Shown piece by piece: positions 35,014 to 42,292 of a DNA stretch of 44,926 nt (position 1 is the stretch's first letter; each line of letters starts with the position of its first letter). The stretch is taken from positions 1 to 44,926 of the forward strand of contig CAMDCO010000016.1 of assembly GCA_945890495.1 (NCBI GenBank), read 5' to 3'. The position numbers and the translations under genes were made by a program. A model generated the notes under the pieces. It had not been told where the DNA came from and searched no databases. It worked only from the letters and a program-made list of their open reading frames with translations. Origin of the DNA: Bordetella parapertussis. GTDB lineage: Bacteria; Pseudomonadota; Gammaproteobacteria; Burkholderiales; Thiobacillaceae.

Positions 35014-36185
35014 GGTTGGGGCAGGGGGGCTCTTTGCCCGGTCAACTGACCGTGCCGCCGCCGCTGGCGCTCTATGTTCACTTGCCGTGGTGCGTGAAGA
35101 AATGCCCGTATTGCGATTTCAATTCGCATGCGGCGCAGGCCATTCCCGAGGCGGCTTACCTTGATGCCATCGAGCGCGACCTGATGGCGGCGTTGCCGCA
35201 GGTGTGGGGGCGCGAGGTGGTTAGTATCTTCATCGGCGGCGGTACGCCCAGCCTGTTTTCGGCCGCGGGTATTGACCGGCTGCTGGCGCTGGCGCGTACG
35301 CTGTTGCGGGTGAGCCCGGTGGCGGAGGTCACTTTGGAGGCTAATCCCGGGACTTTTGAGGCTGAAAAGTTTCGCGATTTCCGCGTCGCCGGGGTGAACC
35401 GGTTGTCGCTGGGCATCCAGAGCTTTGATGATGCGGCGCTGCGGCGGATCGGTCGCATCCATGATGGGGCCGAGGCGCGGGCGGCGGCCGAGGCGGCGCG
35501 GGTGATCTTCGATAACCTGAATCTGGATTTGATCTACGCGCTGCCGGGGCAAACAGAGGCTGATTTGCAGCGTGATCTGGAGGCGGCGATCGCGATCGGC
35601 CCAGATCATGTGTCGGCCTATCACCTGACGCTGGAACCGAACACGGCTTTTGCCCACACGCCACCCGCGAACTTGCCGGACGACGATACGGCGGCGGGGA
35701 TGCAAGAGCAGGTCGAAGCCACGCTGGCCGCGGCAGGTTATGGGCATTACGAAACCTCGGCCTATGCGCGTCCGTACCGCCAAGCGCGGCATAACCTCAA
35801 TTACTGGCAGTTTGGCGATTACCTTGGCATTGGTGCTGGCGCGCATTCCAAGCTGAGCTTGCCGGAGGGTATTGTGCGTCAGGCGCGGGTGAGGCATCCC
35901 GATGCCTATATGCAACACGCGGGTACGCCATTGGCGCTGTCCGAGACGCCGGTCCCTCCGCGCGACCTGCCGTTTGAATTTATGATGAACGCCCTGCGCC
36001 TGATCGAGGGGGTTGATGCGGGGTTGTTCACTGAGCGCACCGGCCTACCGCTGTTGAACTGTGCGCCGCAGTTGGCCCAGGCGCGGCTGCGCGGCCTGCT
36101 GACGGGGGATCTGTCGCGTTTGCAACCTACGCTGTTGGGCCAACGCTTCCTTAATGATCTGTTAACCTTATTCCTCCCTGATTGA
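35010..36185 (+). CDS. hemW: Haem chaperone HemW (radical SAM)
   Basis: The 391-residue protein has PPPLALYVHLPWCVKKCPYCDFN with the radical-SAM CxxxCxxC cluster motif, FIGGGTPSLFS, VTLEANPGTFE, GVNRLSLGIQSFDD, and the HemW-specific LGIGAGAHSKL, with the C-terminal HemN domain following. HemW binds haem and helps insert it into membrane proteins; it was once annotated as oxygen-independent coproporphyrinogen oxidase. The ATG used at 35010 overlaps the integrase remnant, so its native upstream region may have been replaced by the island. Confidence 0.93.
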   Translation: MRLGQGGSLPGQLTVPPPLALYVHLPWCVKKCPYCDFNSHAAQAIPEAAYLDAIERDLMAALPQVWGREVVSIFIGGGTPSLFSAAGIDRLLALARTLLRVSPVAEVTLEANPGTFEAEKFRDFRVAGVNRLSLGIQSFDDAALRRIGRIHDGAEARAAAEAARVIFDNLNLDLIYALPGQTEADLQRDLEAAIAIGPDHVSAYHLTLEPNTAFAHTPPANLPDDDTAAGMQEQVEATLAAAGYGHYETSAYARPYRQARHNLNYWQFGDYLGIGAGAHSKLSLPEGIVRQARVRHPDAYMQHAGTPLALSETPVPPRDLPFEFMMNALRLIEGVDAGLFTERTGLPLLNCAPQLAQARLRGLLTGDLSRLQPTLLGQRFLNDLLTLFLPD

Positions 36186-36197
36186 GAACAGTACCTA

Positions 36198-36911
36198 ATG
36201 AGCCATTGTTGTGACGACCACGCGCCGGGATGCCCGGCTGACCAGGCCGCAGGCAGCAGGACCGCCACGGGCGGGTTCCGCGAAGCGGGATGCGACTTTG
36301 TCGCAGAATTAGGCATTGCTCGCGCCAGTGAATTCGACGCGCCGGCCTTTGAGCAGGCGATCCGCGACCTGCTTAAGGCTAGTGGCATTGCGCCGGATAA
36401 TTTTCATACCAGCCGCACGCCGGAGCGGGTCCGCGAGTTGTGGCAAAAAAGGCTTTTGGGCGGTTATGCCATCGATCCTGCCGAGGCCTTGGGCGATGGT
36501 TTTGCCGACGACCGTTCTGACTTGGTGATCGTGCGGGGCATTGCCGTGCATGGCGTGTGTCCACATCATTTGGTGCCGTTTCGCGGCGTGGCGCATGTGG
36601 CTTATTTGCCTGGTGGGCGGCTGCACGGTTTTGGCCGCATCGCCCGCATGGTTGATGCCATTGGTCATCGCTTTACCTATCAGGAATGGATGACCCATGA
36701 CATTGCCGAGGCGTTGATTACCCACGGCAAGGCGCGGGCGGCGGCTTGCATTATTGAGGCCGAGCAGTTGTGCCTGTTGCTGGGTGAAGACCGACGCGGC
36801 GATGAGCGGGTGGTGACGCAGGCCTTTGCCGGCGAGATGAAGACGGATGCGCAATTGCGTAATGAATTTCTGCATGCCTTGAGTTGGCCACAGAGCGGGC
36901 GGGGCGCATGA
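36198..36911 (+). CDS. folE: Divergent GTP cyclohydrolase I-family protein
   Basis: The 237-residue protein has an N-terminal Cys/His-rich tail (MSHCCDDHAPGCP) followed by a FolE fold: TPERVRELWQKRLLGGYAIDP, GVCPHHLVPFRGVAHVAYLPGGRLHGFGRIARMVDA and TYQEWMTHDIAEALI. The Zn ligands of FolE are recognisable as Cys and His in CPHH, but the canonical CEHH Glu is Pro, and GLSK is replaced by GFGR. The later Cys in EAEQLCLLLGED may be the third ligand. It may make dihydroneopterin triphosphate for folate, or act on a related substrate. It follows hemW by 12 bp and overlaps the next gene. Confidence 0.75.
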   Translation: MSHCCDDHAPGCPADQAAGSRTATGGFREAGCDFVAELGIARASEFDAPAFEQAIRDLLKASGIAPDNFHTSRTPERVRELWQKRLLGGYAIDPAEALGDGFADDRSDLVIVRGIAVHGVCPHHLVPFRGVAHVAYLPGGRLHGFGRIARMVDAIGHRFTYQEWMTHDIAEALITHGKARAAACIIEAEQLCLLLGEDRRGDERVVTQAFAGEMKTDAQLRNEFLHALSWPQSGRGA

Positions 36912-37378
36912 GCGCCATCCTTCGGCCCAAGACCCTGGTGCTGCCGCCCGTGCCTTATGCCATCGCCTTGTACGGCGGCTGGTGGCTGGGAGAAAACGGG
37001 ATGGCGTTGCCGTTGTCTATGGCGGGTTCGTTTCAGAAGCCCATCGGCTGGCTGGCGGTGGCGGCGGGCCTAACCCTGCTGCTCTGGACGGTGCTGACGC
37101 TGTGGCGTTTCCGCACCACGGTCAATCCGTACCGAGCCGCAACGCATTTGTGTGTCAGTGGGCCCTTTCGTTTCAGCCGTAACCCCATCTATGTGGGTGA
37201 TGGGTTGATTTATCTGGGCGTCATGCTGATCTTGCAGACCGCTTGGCCGATCCTGTTTGCGCCGATGGTCTGGCTGATCATTCGTTATGGCGTCATCCGC
37301 CACGAAGAGACACATCTGCGGGCGCGTTTTGGTGCCGAATATGTGGACTATCTGAATAAAGTGAGGCGCTGGTTATGA
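36908..37378 (+). CDS. Isoprenylcysteine carboxyl methyltransferase-family membrane protein
   Basis: ATG 36908 overlaps the folE stop (ATGA) and gives 156 residues with four membrane segments. The catalytic C-terminal block is GPFRFSRNPIYVGDGLIYLG (RNPxY) and RHEETHLRARFGAEYVDYLNKVRRWL, typical of the ICMT/PEMT fold that binds S-adenosylmethionine. Bacterial members methylate lipids or unknown thiol substrates. The next gene overlaps by four bases, so folE, this gene and the S4 gene are one coupled unit. Confidence 0.83.
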   Translation: MSAILRPKTLVLPPVPYAIALYGGWWLGENGMALPLSMAGSFQKPIGWLAVAAGLTLLLWTVLTLWRFRTTVNPYRAATHLCVSGPFRFSRNPIYVGDGLIYLGVMLILQTAWPILFAPMVWLIIRYGVIRHEETHLRARFGAEYVDYLNKVRRWL

Positions 37379-37593
37379 ATACGATCCTGTTTCCCTTGCG
37401 CGGCGATTTTGTCGCGCTGTGTGATTTGCTCAAGTTGACGGGCATTACGACCAGCGGCGGGGAGGGCAAGGCCTTGGTGGCGATGGGGGTCGTGAAGGTT
37501 GATGGCCAGGTGGAGTCGCGCAAGACGGCCAAGATCCGCGCGGGCCAGGTGGTCGAAACTCAGGGACTGCGCGTGCAGGTTGATGCGGGCTGA
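37375..37593 (+). CDS. S4-domain RNA-binding protein (YbcJ-like)
   Basis: The 72-residue protein is essentially one S4 fold: FVALCDLLKLTGITTSGGEGKALVAMGVVKVDGQVESRKTAKIRAGQVVETQGLRVQV. Proteins of this YbcJ type bind structured RNA, probably in ribosome assembly. The start overlaps the methyltransferase stop. It is the last gene before a convergent block. Confidence 0.88.
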   Translation: MNTILFPLRGDFVALCDLLKLTGITTSGGEGKALVAMGVVKVDGQVESRKTAKIRAGQVVETQGLRVQVDAG

Positions 37594-37597
37594 TTTT

Positions 37598-37718
37598 GGT
37601 GACCGTTTATTAAATTGGGGCAGGGTTGAATTTAGCCCGGATTTTCCATTGAATCCTTGTCGTAGGTCGGCATTCCCATGCCTACTGAACCGGCTGAAAC
37701 GGTCACCGAAATTCAACG
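37598..37718. repeat. Compound inverted repeats between the S4 gene and rlhA
   Basis: GGTGACCGTTT (37598-37608) pairs perfectly with AAACGGTCACC (37697-37707), and GTTGAATTT (37625-37633) pairs with AAATTCAAC (37710-37718). A GTAGG...CCTAC hairpin lies between them. The arms interleave rather than nest. The right arms overlap the rlhA stop codon and last codons. It could act as a transcription barrier between convergent genes or be a decayed palindromic element. Confidence 0.6.
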
Positions 37719-39598
37719 AAGTCGCCTGCACCCTGCCAGACAAACTGTTTCATCTGGCCCATGACATGCATCTCGCACGCTTTGCAGTCGAAGCGCAGGG
37801 TGAGCCGATCTTTGCCGTTGATCAGCACCAGCGGGTCGGGGCGAATGCCTTTGACCTCTTTGGGGCAGAGGTTGAAGCTGTAGCGCAGGCAGTGTTTGGT
37901 GATCATCAGCGATACCTCGCCGCGCTCGACATTGGCCTCGTAGGCTGGCGCGATCACTTCGACGCCGTGCCGCGCATAAAAGGCCCGCGCCCGGTGGTTG
38001 TACACATTACCCAGGTAACTCAGCGTGGTATCCGGATAGCGGGGTGCGGGTTCGACCGGCACGCGTCGCAACGGGCGCTGATAGGCGACTAGGCGTGCGG
38101 CCTCCAGGTCGGCAATGGCGGCGCGACGCAGGGCGTTGATTTGGGCATTAGGCAGAAACCAAGGCGCTGACCATTCGATGTGGACCTCGGCGGCCATAAA
38201 GTGCGTATTGCCGAGCTTAGCCAACGCCTCGCGCAGGGTCTCCAAGGCTCGTTCTGGGTGTTCTGCCCGTTGCTGCGCGTGCGTGATCTCGGCGTGCCCG
38301 TAGTGGCCATGCGCATCGTGTAGCGTTAGGTGCAAGGTGTCGCCCATCTCGGTCAGGTGCATGTTGACCGCGATGCGTCGATCGGCTGAAGGATGCTCCA
38401 GTGCGCGGACGAAGGCCTGGTCGTGGTTGCGGAACAGGGCCGTGCCCGGCACCAGGTCGGCGGGTAGGTCCTCAGCGGCAAACAGGGTTTCACCCTCGGC
38501 GCGGTTAACGCGCAAACCTGTGAGTTCGCCCTTGGGGGTGTACCAGGTCAGGCCATCGCCGTTGTGGATGGGCTCGAAGGCCTCAATCGTGAAGCTGCGT
38601 CGTGCCGCATCGACCTTCAGCACCCGACCAATGGCCTCGCCGCTGAATTTTGGGGTGTCGAAGGCCTCGATGCCGTGATGGCGTTCGTTGACGAAGTAGT
38701 CGGTCGTGCCCCGGTTGAAGGTCTTTTCTGGACGCGGCGTGAAGGTATAGGTGCAACGGCCGTGCGCAGCGGCGCGGTAACGCGGATTAGCGTCGATAAT
38801 CGAGTCGAGTTGCTGGCGGTAATGCGCCGTTACATTCTTCACATAACCGAGGTCCTTGTAACGCCCTTCGATCTTGAATGAACGAATCCCGGCCTCGGCG
38901 AGCGCCGCTAGGTTGGCGCTTTGGTTATTGTCCTTCATCGACAAGAGGTGCTGGTTCTGGGTGATGAGGTGACCGTCGGTGTCGCTGAGCGCATAGGGCA
39001 AGCGACAGGCTTGCGAACATTCACCTCGGTTGGCGCTGCGTCCGGTATGGGCGTGACTGATATGACATTGCCCGGAAAAGGCCACGCAGAGCGCGCCGTG
39101 CACGAAAAACTCCAGCGTTGCGGAGGTTTCAGCCGCGATGGCACGGATCTGTTTCAGGCTCAATTCGCGGGCCAGGACGATTTGCGAAAAACCGACTTGA
39201 TCCAGAAACCGTACCTTTTCTACACTGCGGTTGTCGGTCTGTGTACTGGCATGGAGTTCGATAGGCGGCAGGTCCATCTCCAGCAGGCCCATGTCTTGAA
39301 CGATCAACGCATCGGCCCCGGCGTGATAGCAGTCCCAGGCCAGTTGCCGAGCCGGTTCCAACTCGTCGTCGCGCAAGAGGGTGTTGAGGGCGACGAAAAC
39401 TTGGGCGTGGTAGGTATGGGCGTGGCTGGCCAGCCGTTCGATGTCGGCCACCGTGTTGCCGGCCGCGGCCCGGGCGCCAAATGATGGCCCACCGATGTAC
39501 ACCGCATCGGCCCCATGGTCGATGGCCGCGATACCAAAATCGGCGTTTTTGGCCGGAGCAAGGAGTTCAAGGGGAGCGTGGAGGGTCGGATGCGTCAT
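37703..39598 (-). CDS. rlhA: 23S rRNA 5-hydroxycytidine C2501 synthase (U32 family)
   Basis: The start MTHPTLHAPLELLAPAKN at 39598 is preferred over 39646, giving 631 residues, close to E. coli RlhA. It has FFVHGALCVAFSGQCHISHAHTGRSANRGECSQACRLPY (the U32 cysteine cluster), HLLSMKDNNQSANL and SFKIEGRYKDLGYVKNVTAHYR, and a C-terminal region with MITKHCLRYSFNLCP and TLRFDCKACEMHVMG adding further cysteines. RlhA hydroxylates C2501 of 23S rRNA using prephenate. The last codons lie in a palindromic sequence shared with the intergenic region. It is divergent from ubiU. Confidence 0.92.
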   Translation of the reverse strand: MTHPTLHAPLELLAPAKNADFGIAAIDHGADAVYIGGPSFGARAAAGNTVADIERLASHAHTYHAQVFVALNTLLRDDELEPARQLAWDCYHAGADALIVQDMGLLEMDLPPIELHASTQTDNRSVEKVRFLDQVGFSQIVLARELSLKQIRAIAAETSATLEFFVHGALCVAFSGQCHISHAHTGRSANRGECSQACRLPYALSDTDGHLITQNQHLLSMKDNNQSANLAALAEAGIRSFKIEGRYKDLGYVKNVTAHYRQQLDSIIDANPRYRAAAHGRCTYTFTPRPEKTFNRGTTDYFVNERHHGIEAFDTPKFSGEAIGRVLKVDAARRSFTIEAFEPIHNGDGLTWYTPKGELTGLRVNRAEGETLFAAEDLPADLVPGTALFRNHDQAFVRALEHPSADRRIAVNMHLTEMGDTLHLTLHDAHGHYGHAEITHAQQRAEHPERALETLREALAKLGNTHFMAAEVHIEWSAPWFLPNAQINALRRAAIADLEAARLVAYQRPLRRVPVEPAPRYPDTTLSYLGNVYNHRARAFYARHGVEVIAPAYEANVERGEVSLMITKHCLRYSFNLCPKEVKGIRPDPLVLINGKDRLTLRFDCKACEMHVMGQMKQFVWQGAGDFVEFR

Positions 39599-39658
39599 GG
39601 CGCCCGATTTTACGGGATCGTGCGGCACACGGGGATGAATGGACATCGCCGCTGTTCA

Positions 39659-39672
39659 TTGACGACCGTCAA
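39659..39672. promoter_or_regulatory. FNR/DNR-type binding site upstream of ubiUVT
   Basis: TTGACGACCGTCAA is a perfect palindrome of the form TTGAC-N4-GTCAA, close to the FNR consensus TTGAT-N4-ATCAA and to DNR/NNR sites. It lies about 41 bp upstream of the start point expected from the -10 below, the class II activator position. E. coli ubiUV is also under Fnr control. Confidence 0.65.
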
Positions 39673-39693
39673 TATCGATGTTGGCTGACGGAG

Positions 39694-39699
39694 TAGAAT
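39694..39699 (+). promoter_or_regulatory. -10 element of the ubiUVT promoter
   Basis: TAGAAT matches the -10 consensus TATAAT except at one base. It is placed so that transcription would begin near 39706 with the FNR-type site centred near -41, leaving a 31-base leader before ubiU. Confidence 0.5.
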
Positions 39700-39737
39700 A
39701 AGTGATCTTTTTATCGTGTATGTATCGTCTATAAGAA

Positions 39738-40763
39738 ATGTCCCCTTTGATTGAGGCCAAACCCTTGCTGGAGCTGATCTGTCCGGCTGGCAGTCTGCCC
39801 GCGTTGAAGGCCGCGGTCGATCATGGCGCGGATGGGGTTTATTTGGGCCTCAAGGACAACACCAACGCACGCAATTTTTCCGGCCTTAATTTCGACGACA
39901 AGTCGCTGGCGGAGGGGATCCGTTATGCCCAGTCGCGTGGTCGTCGTGTGTTGATGGCGCTTAATACCTATCCGCAGCCGGACACGCTCCATCGTTGGCA
40001 TGCCGCCGTGGACAAGGCCGCCGAGCTGGGCGTTTATGCCATCATCCTCGCCGATCCGGGTCTGATGGCCTACGCCCGCAAGACGCATCCTGAGCTGCGC
40101 CTGCATCTGTCGGTGCAAGGCTCGGCCACCAGCTACGAGGCCATCCATTTCTATCATGAGCGTTTTGGCATCCAGCGCGCCGTGTTGCCGCGCGTGCTGT
40201 CGCTGGCGCAGGTTGAAAATGTGATTCGCAATAGTCCGGTCGAGATTGAGCTGTTCGGCTTTGGCGGTCTGTGCGTGATGGTGGAAGGCCGTTGTCTGTT
40301 GTCCAGCTATGCCTGTGGCGATTCGCCGAATACCTTTGGTGCCTGCTCGCCCGGCCATGCGGTGCGTTGGCAGCAAACGCCGCAGGGCATGGAAACGCGC
40401 CTTAACGGTATCCTCATCGACCGCTACGCCGACCATGAAAAGGCGGGCTATCCAACGCTGTGCAAAGGCCGCTTTGCGGTGCAGGGCGAGACCTATTACG
40501 CCTTGGAAGAGCCGACCAGCCTGAACAGCATGGAGATGCTGCCGGAGATGCTGAAGATCGGGGTCGCCGCGATCAAGATTGAAGGCCGCCAGCGCAGTCC
40601 GGCCTATGTCGCACAGGTGACGCAGGTGTGGCGCGCGGCCATCGACGCGGTGAAACGCAATCCGGATGCCTTCCAGATTCAATCGGCCTGGACGGCGCAA
40701 CTGACCAAGGTGTCCGAGGGCAGTATGCAGACCCTGGGCGCTTACAACAGGCCATGGAAATGA
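39738..40763 (+). CDS. ubiU: UbiU, O2-independent ubiquinone hydroxylation
   Basis: The 341-residue U32 protein reads LELICPAGSLPALKAAVDHGADGVYLGLKDNTNARNFSGLNF, then LFGFGGLCVMVEGRCLLSSYACGDSPNTFGACSP with the UbiU cysteine set binding a 4Fe-4S cluster, and IKIEGRQRSPAYVAQVTQVWR. With UbiV it hydroxylates ubiquinone precursors without O2, using prephenate. It is translationally coupled to ubiV (ATGA). The presence of the set implies anaerobic or denitrifying growth. Confidence 0.95.
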   Translation: MSPLIEAKPLLELICPAGSLPALKAAVDHGADGVYLGLKDNTNARNFSGLNFDDKSLAEGIRYAQSRGRRVLMALNTYPQPDTLHRWHAAVDKAAELGVYAIILADPGLMAYARKTHPELRLHLSVQGSATSYEAIHFYHERFGIQRAVLPRVLSLAQVENVIRNSPVEIELFGFGGLCVMVEGRCLLSSYACGDSPNTFGACSPGHAVRWQQTPQGMETRLNGILIDRYADHEKAGYPTLCKGRFAVQGETYYALEEPTSLNSMEMLPEMLKIGVAAIKIEGRQRSPAYVAQVTQVWRAAIDAVKRNPDAFQIQSAWTAQLTKVSEGSMQTLGAYNRPWK

Positions 40764-41659
40764 AGCTCACTCTTGGGCCGCTGCTCTATTACTGGTCACG
40801 CGAGGACACCTTGGCGTTTTATGCCGAGGCCGCCGCTTGGCCGGTGGATGAGGTGTACTTGGGCGAAACCGTCTGTTCACGCCGCCATTTGTTGCGTCTG
40901 GCCGATTGGCTGGAGGTGGCTGTTGCGTTGCGTGACGCAGGAAAAGAGGTCTTGCTGTCCACGCAAACCCTGATCGAGTCCGAATCCGACCTCAAGGCGC
41001 TGCGTAAGATCGTCGCCAACGGCGAATTCAAGGTCGAGGCCAACGAATTTGGCGCGGTGCGCCTATGCGCCGAGGCGGGCCTGCCTTTTGTCGCCGGCCC
41101 TGCGCTCAATGTGTATAGCCCGGATACCTTGGCGATATTGCAGGAGGCCGGTGCCGTGCGCTGGGTGCCGCCGGTGGAGATGCCGCAGGCCATGTTGAAG
41201 GCCATGACCGTGCCGGAAGGGATGGAAACCGAGCTGTTCGCCTATGGCCGCCTGCCTTTGGCCTTTTCAGCGCGCTGTTTTACCGCCCGTCATTACAATC
41301 TGCAAAAGGATGATTGCCAGTTCCGCTGTATTGACCATGCTGACGGGCTGAATCTGAATACCCGCGAGGGCGAGGGGTTTCTGACCATGAACGGCATTCA
41401 GACGCAATCGGCCAAGATTCACACGCTCGCGCACCGCATGGGCGAGATGAGCGCCTTGGGCGTTACGCATCTGCGCCTGTCGCCGCAATCGCGGCACATG
41501 GGCCGGGTGGTGGGTGTGTTCGACGCCCTGCGCCAAAATGCGCTCGCGCCGAGGGACGCCGCCAGCCAACTGCAAAAATTGATGCCCGGCGAGCCCTGTG
41601 ACGGCTACTGGCTGGGTCGCCCCGGTCTGGACTATGCCCCCGACGAAGCACTGAATTAA
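40760..41659 (+). CDS. ubiV: UbiV, O2-independent ubiquinone hydroxylation
   Basis: ATG 40760 overlaps the ubiU stop and gives 299 residues. It starts MKLTLGPLLYYWSREDTLAFYAEAA with VYLGETVCSRRH, and has LFAYGRLPLAFSARCFTARHYNLQKDDCQFRC, matching UbiV, whose cysteines hold a 4Fe-4S cluster and which forms a heterodimer with UbiU. The end HLRLSPQSRHMGRVVGVFDALRQ is typical. An in-frame ATG two codons earlier is possible. Confidence 0.95.
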   Translation: MKLTLGPLLYYWSREDTLAFYAEAAAWPVDEVYLGETVCSRRHLLRLADWLEVAVALRDAGKEVLLSTQTLIESESDLKALRKIVANGEFKVEANEFGAVRLCAEAGLPFVAGPALNVYSPDTLAILQEAGAVRWVPPVEMPQAMLKAMTVPEGMETELFAYGRLPLAFSARCFTARHYNLQKDDCQFRCIDHADGLNLNTREGEGFLTMNGIQTQSAKIHTLAHRMGEMSALGVTHLRLSPQSRHMGRVVGVFDALRQNALAPRDAASQLQKLMPGEPCDGYWLGRPGLDYAPDEALN

Positions 41660-41669
41660 AGGATTCATC

Positions 41670-42149
41670 ATGTTGCTGCCCACGATCCCCACGGCCTTGC
41701 CCCGACTCATCGCGCATCTGCCGATGGCGCCGATCTCCTACGCCTTGAGCCTGGGGCTGAACCGCATCGCCTGGCGCGGTCTGCAAGGGCTGGATTGGAC
41801 GCCGATGCATGGCCGCACATTCGCTATCCGCATCCTGGATCTGGGGGTTTCCGCCGGATTTCGCGTCGGGCCGTCCGGTTTTGCGGCCGCCAAGGTCGCA
41901 GACGCGGCTGTGACCTTTAGCGCCAGCGCCGAGGATTTCGTGCGCTTGGCGCTGCGCCTGGAAGATCCGGACACCCTGTTTTTCAATCGTCGCCTGCGTA
42001 TCGAAGGCGATACGGATCTGGGCCTGACCGCCAAGAACCTGCTCGATGGCGTGGAGTTGGAGGCCCTGACGGCACAAATGCCTGCGCCGGTGAGAATGGC
42101 GCTGAACCTGTTGCGACAACGCTTAGCGGCGCAAGCGTCCCCGATCTAG
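41670..42149 (+). CDS. ubiT: UbiT, SCP2-domain lipid carrier
   Basis: The 159-residue protein begins with a helix (PTALPRLIAHLPMAPISYALSLGLNRIAWRG) and has an SCP2 sterol-carrier domain with VTFSASAEDFVRLALRLEDPDTLFFNRRLRIEGDTDLGLTAKNLLD. In E. coli UbiT binds prenylated intermediates and replaces UbiJ under anaerobiosis. It lies 10 bp after ubiV and completes the ubiUVT operon. Confidence 0.93.
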   Translation: MLLPTIPTALPRLIAHLPMAPISYALSLGLNRIAWRGLQGLDWTPMHGRTFAIRILDLGVSAGFRVGPSGFAAAKVADAAVTFSASAEDFVRLALRLEDPDTLFFNRRLRIEGDTDLGLTAKNLLDGVELEALTAQMPAPVRMALNLLRQRLAAQASPI

Positions 42150-42166
42150 GGAGTCACTGATCAAAT

Positions 42167-42191
42167 CCTTCGACAGGCTCAGGACGAACGG
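42167..42191. repeat. CCTTCGACAGGCTCAG-type dispersed repeat
   Basis: The 25-bp stretch begins CCTTCGACAGGCTCAGGAC and ends GAACGG, a short motif seen dispersed in very many bacterial genomes, often between genes; on the minus strand it reads RPEPVEG. The rest of the 142-bp gap between ubiT and the MBL gene shows nothing else I can name. Confidence 0.6.
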
Positions 42192-42292
42192 TAACCATAT
42201 GATTCAATTCGTTGTTAGCTTGTAGAGCCGTAGACGGAATCGAATAAATCAGTACTTCCATGGCCTGCTTGATTCGTTCGGCGAGTACGCAT

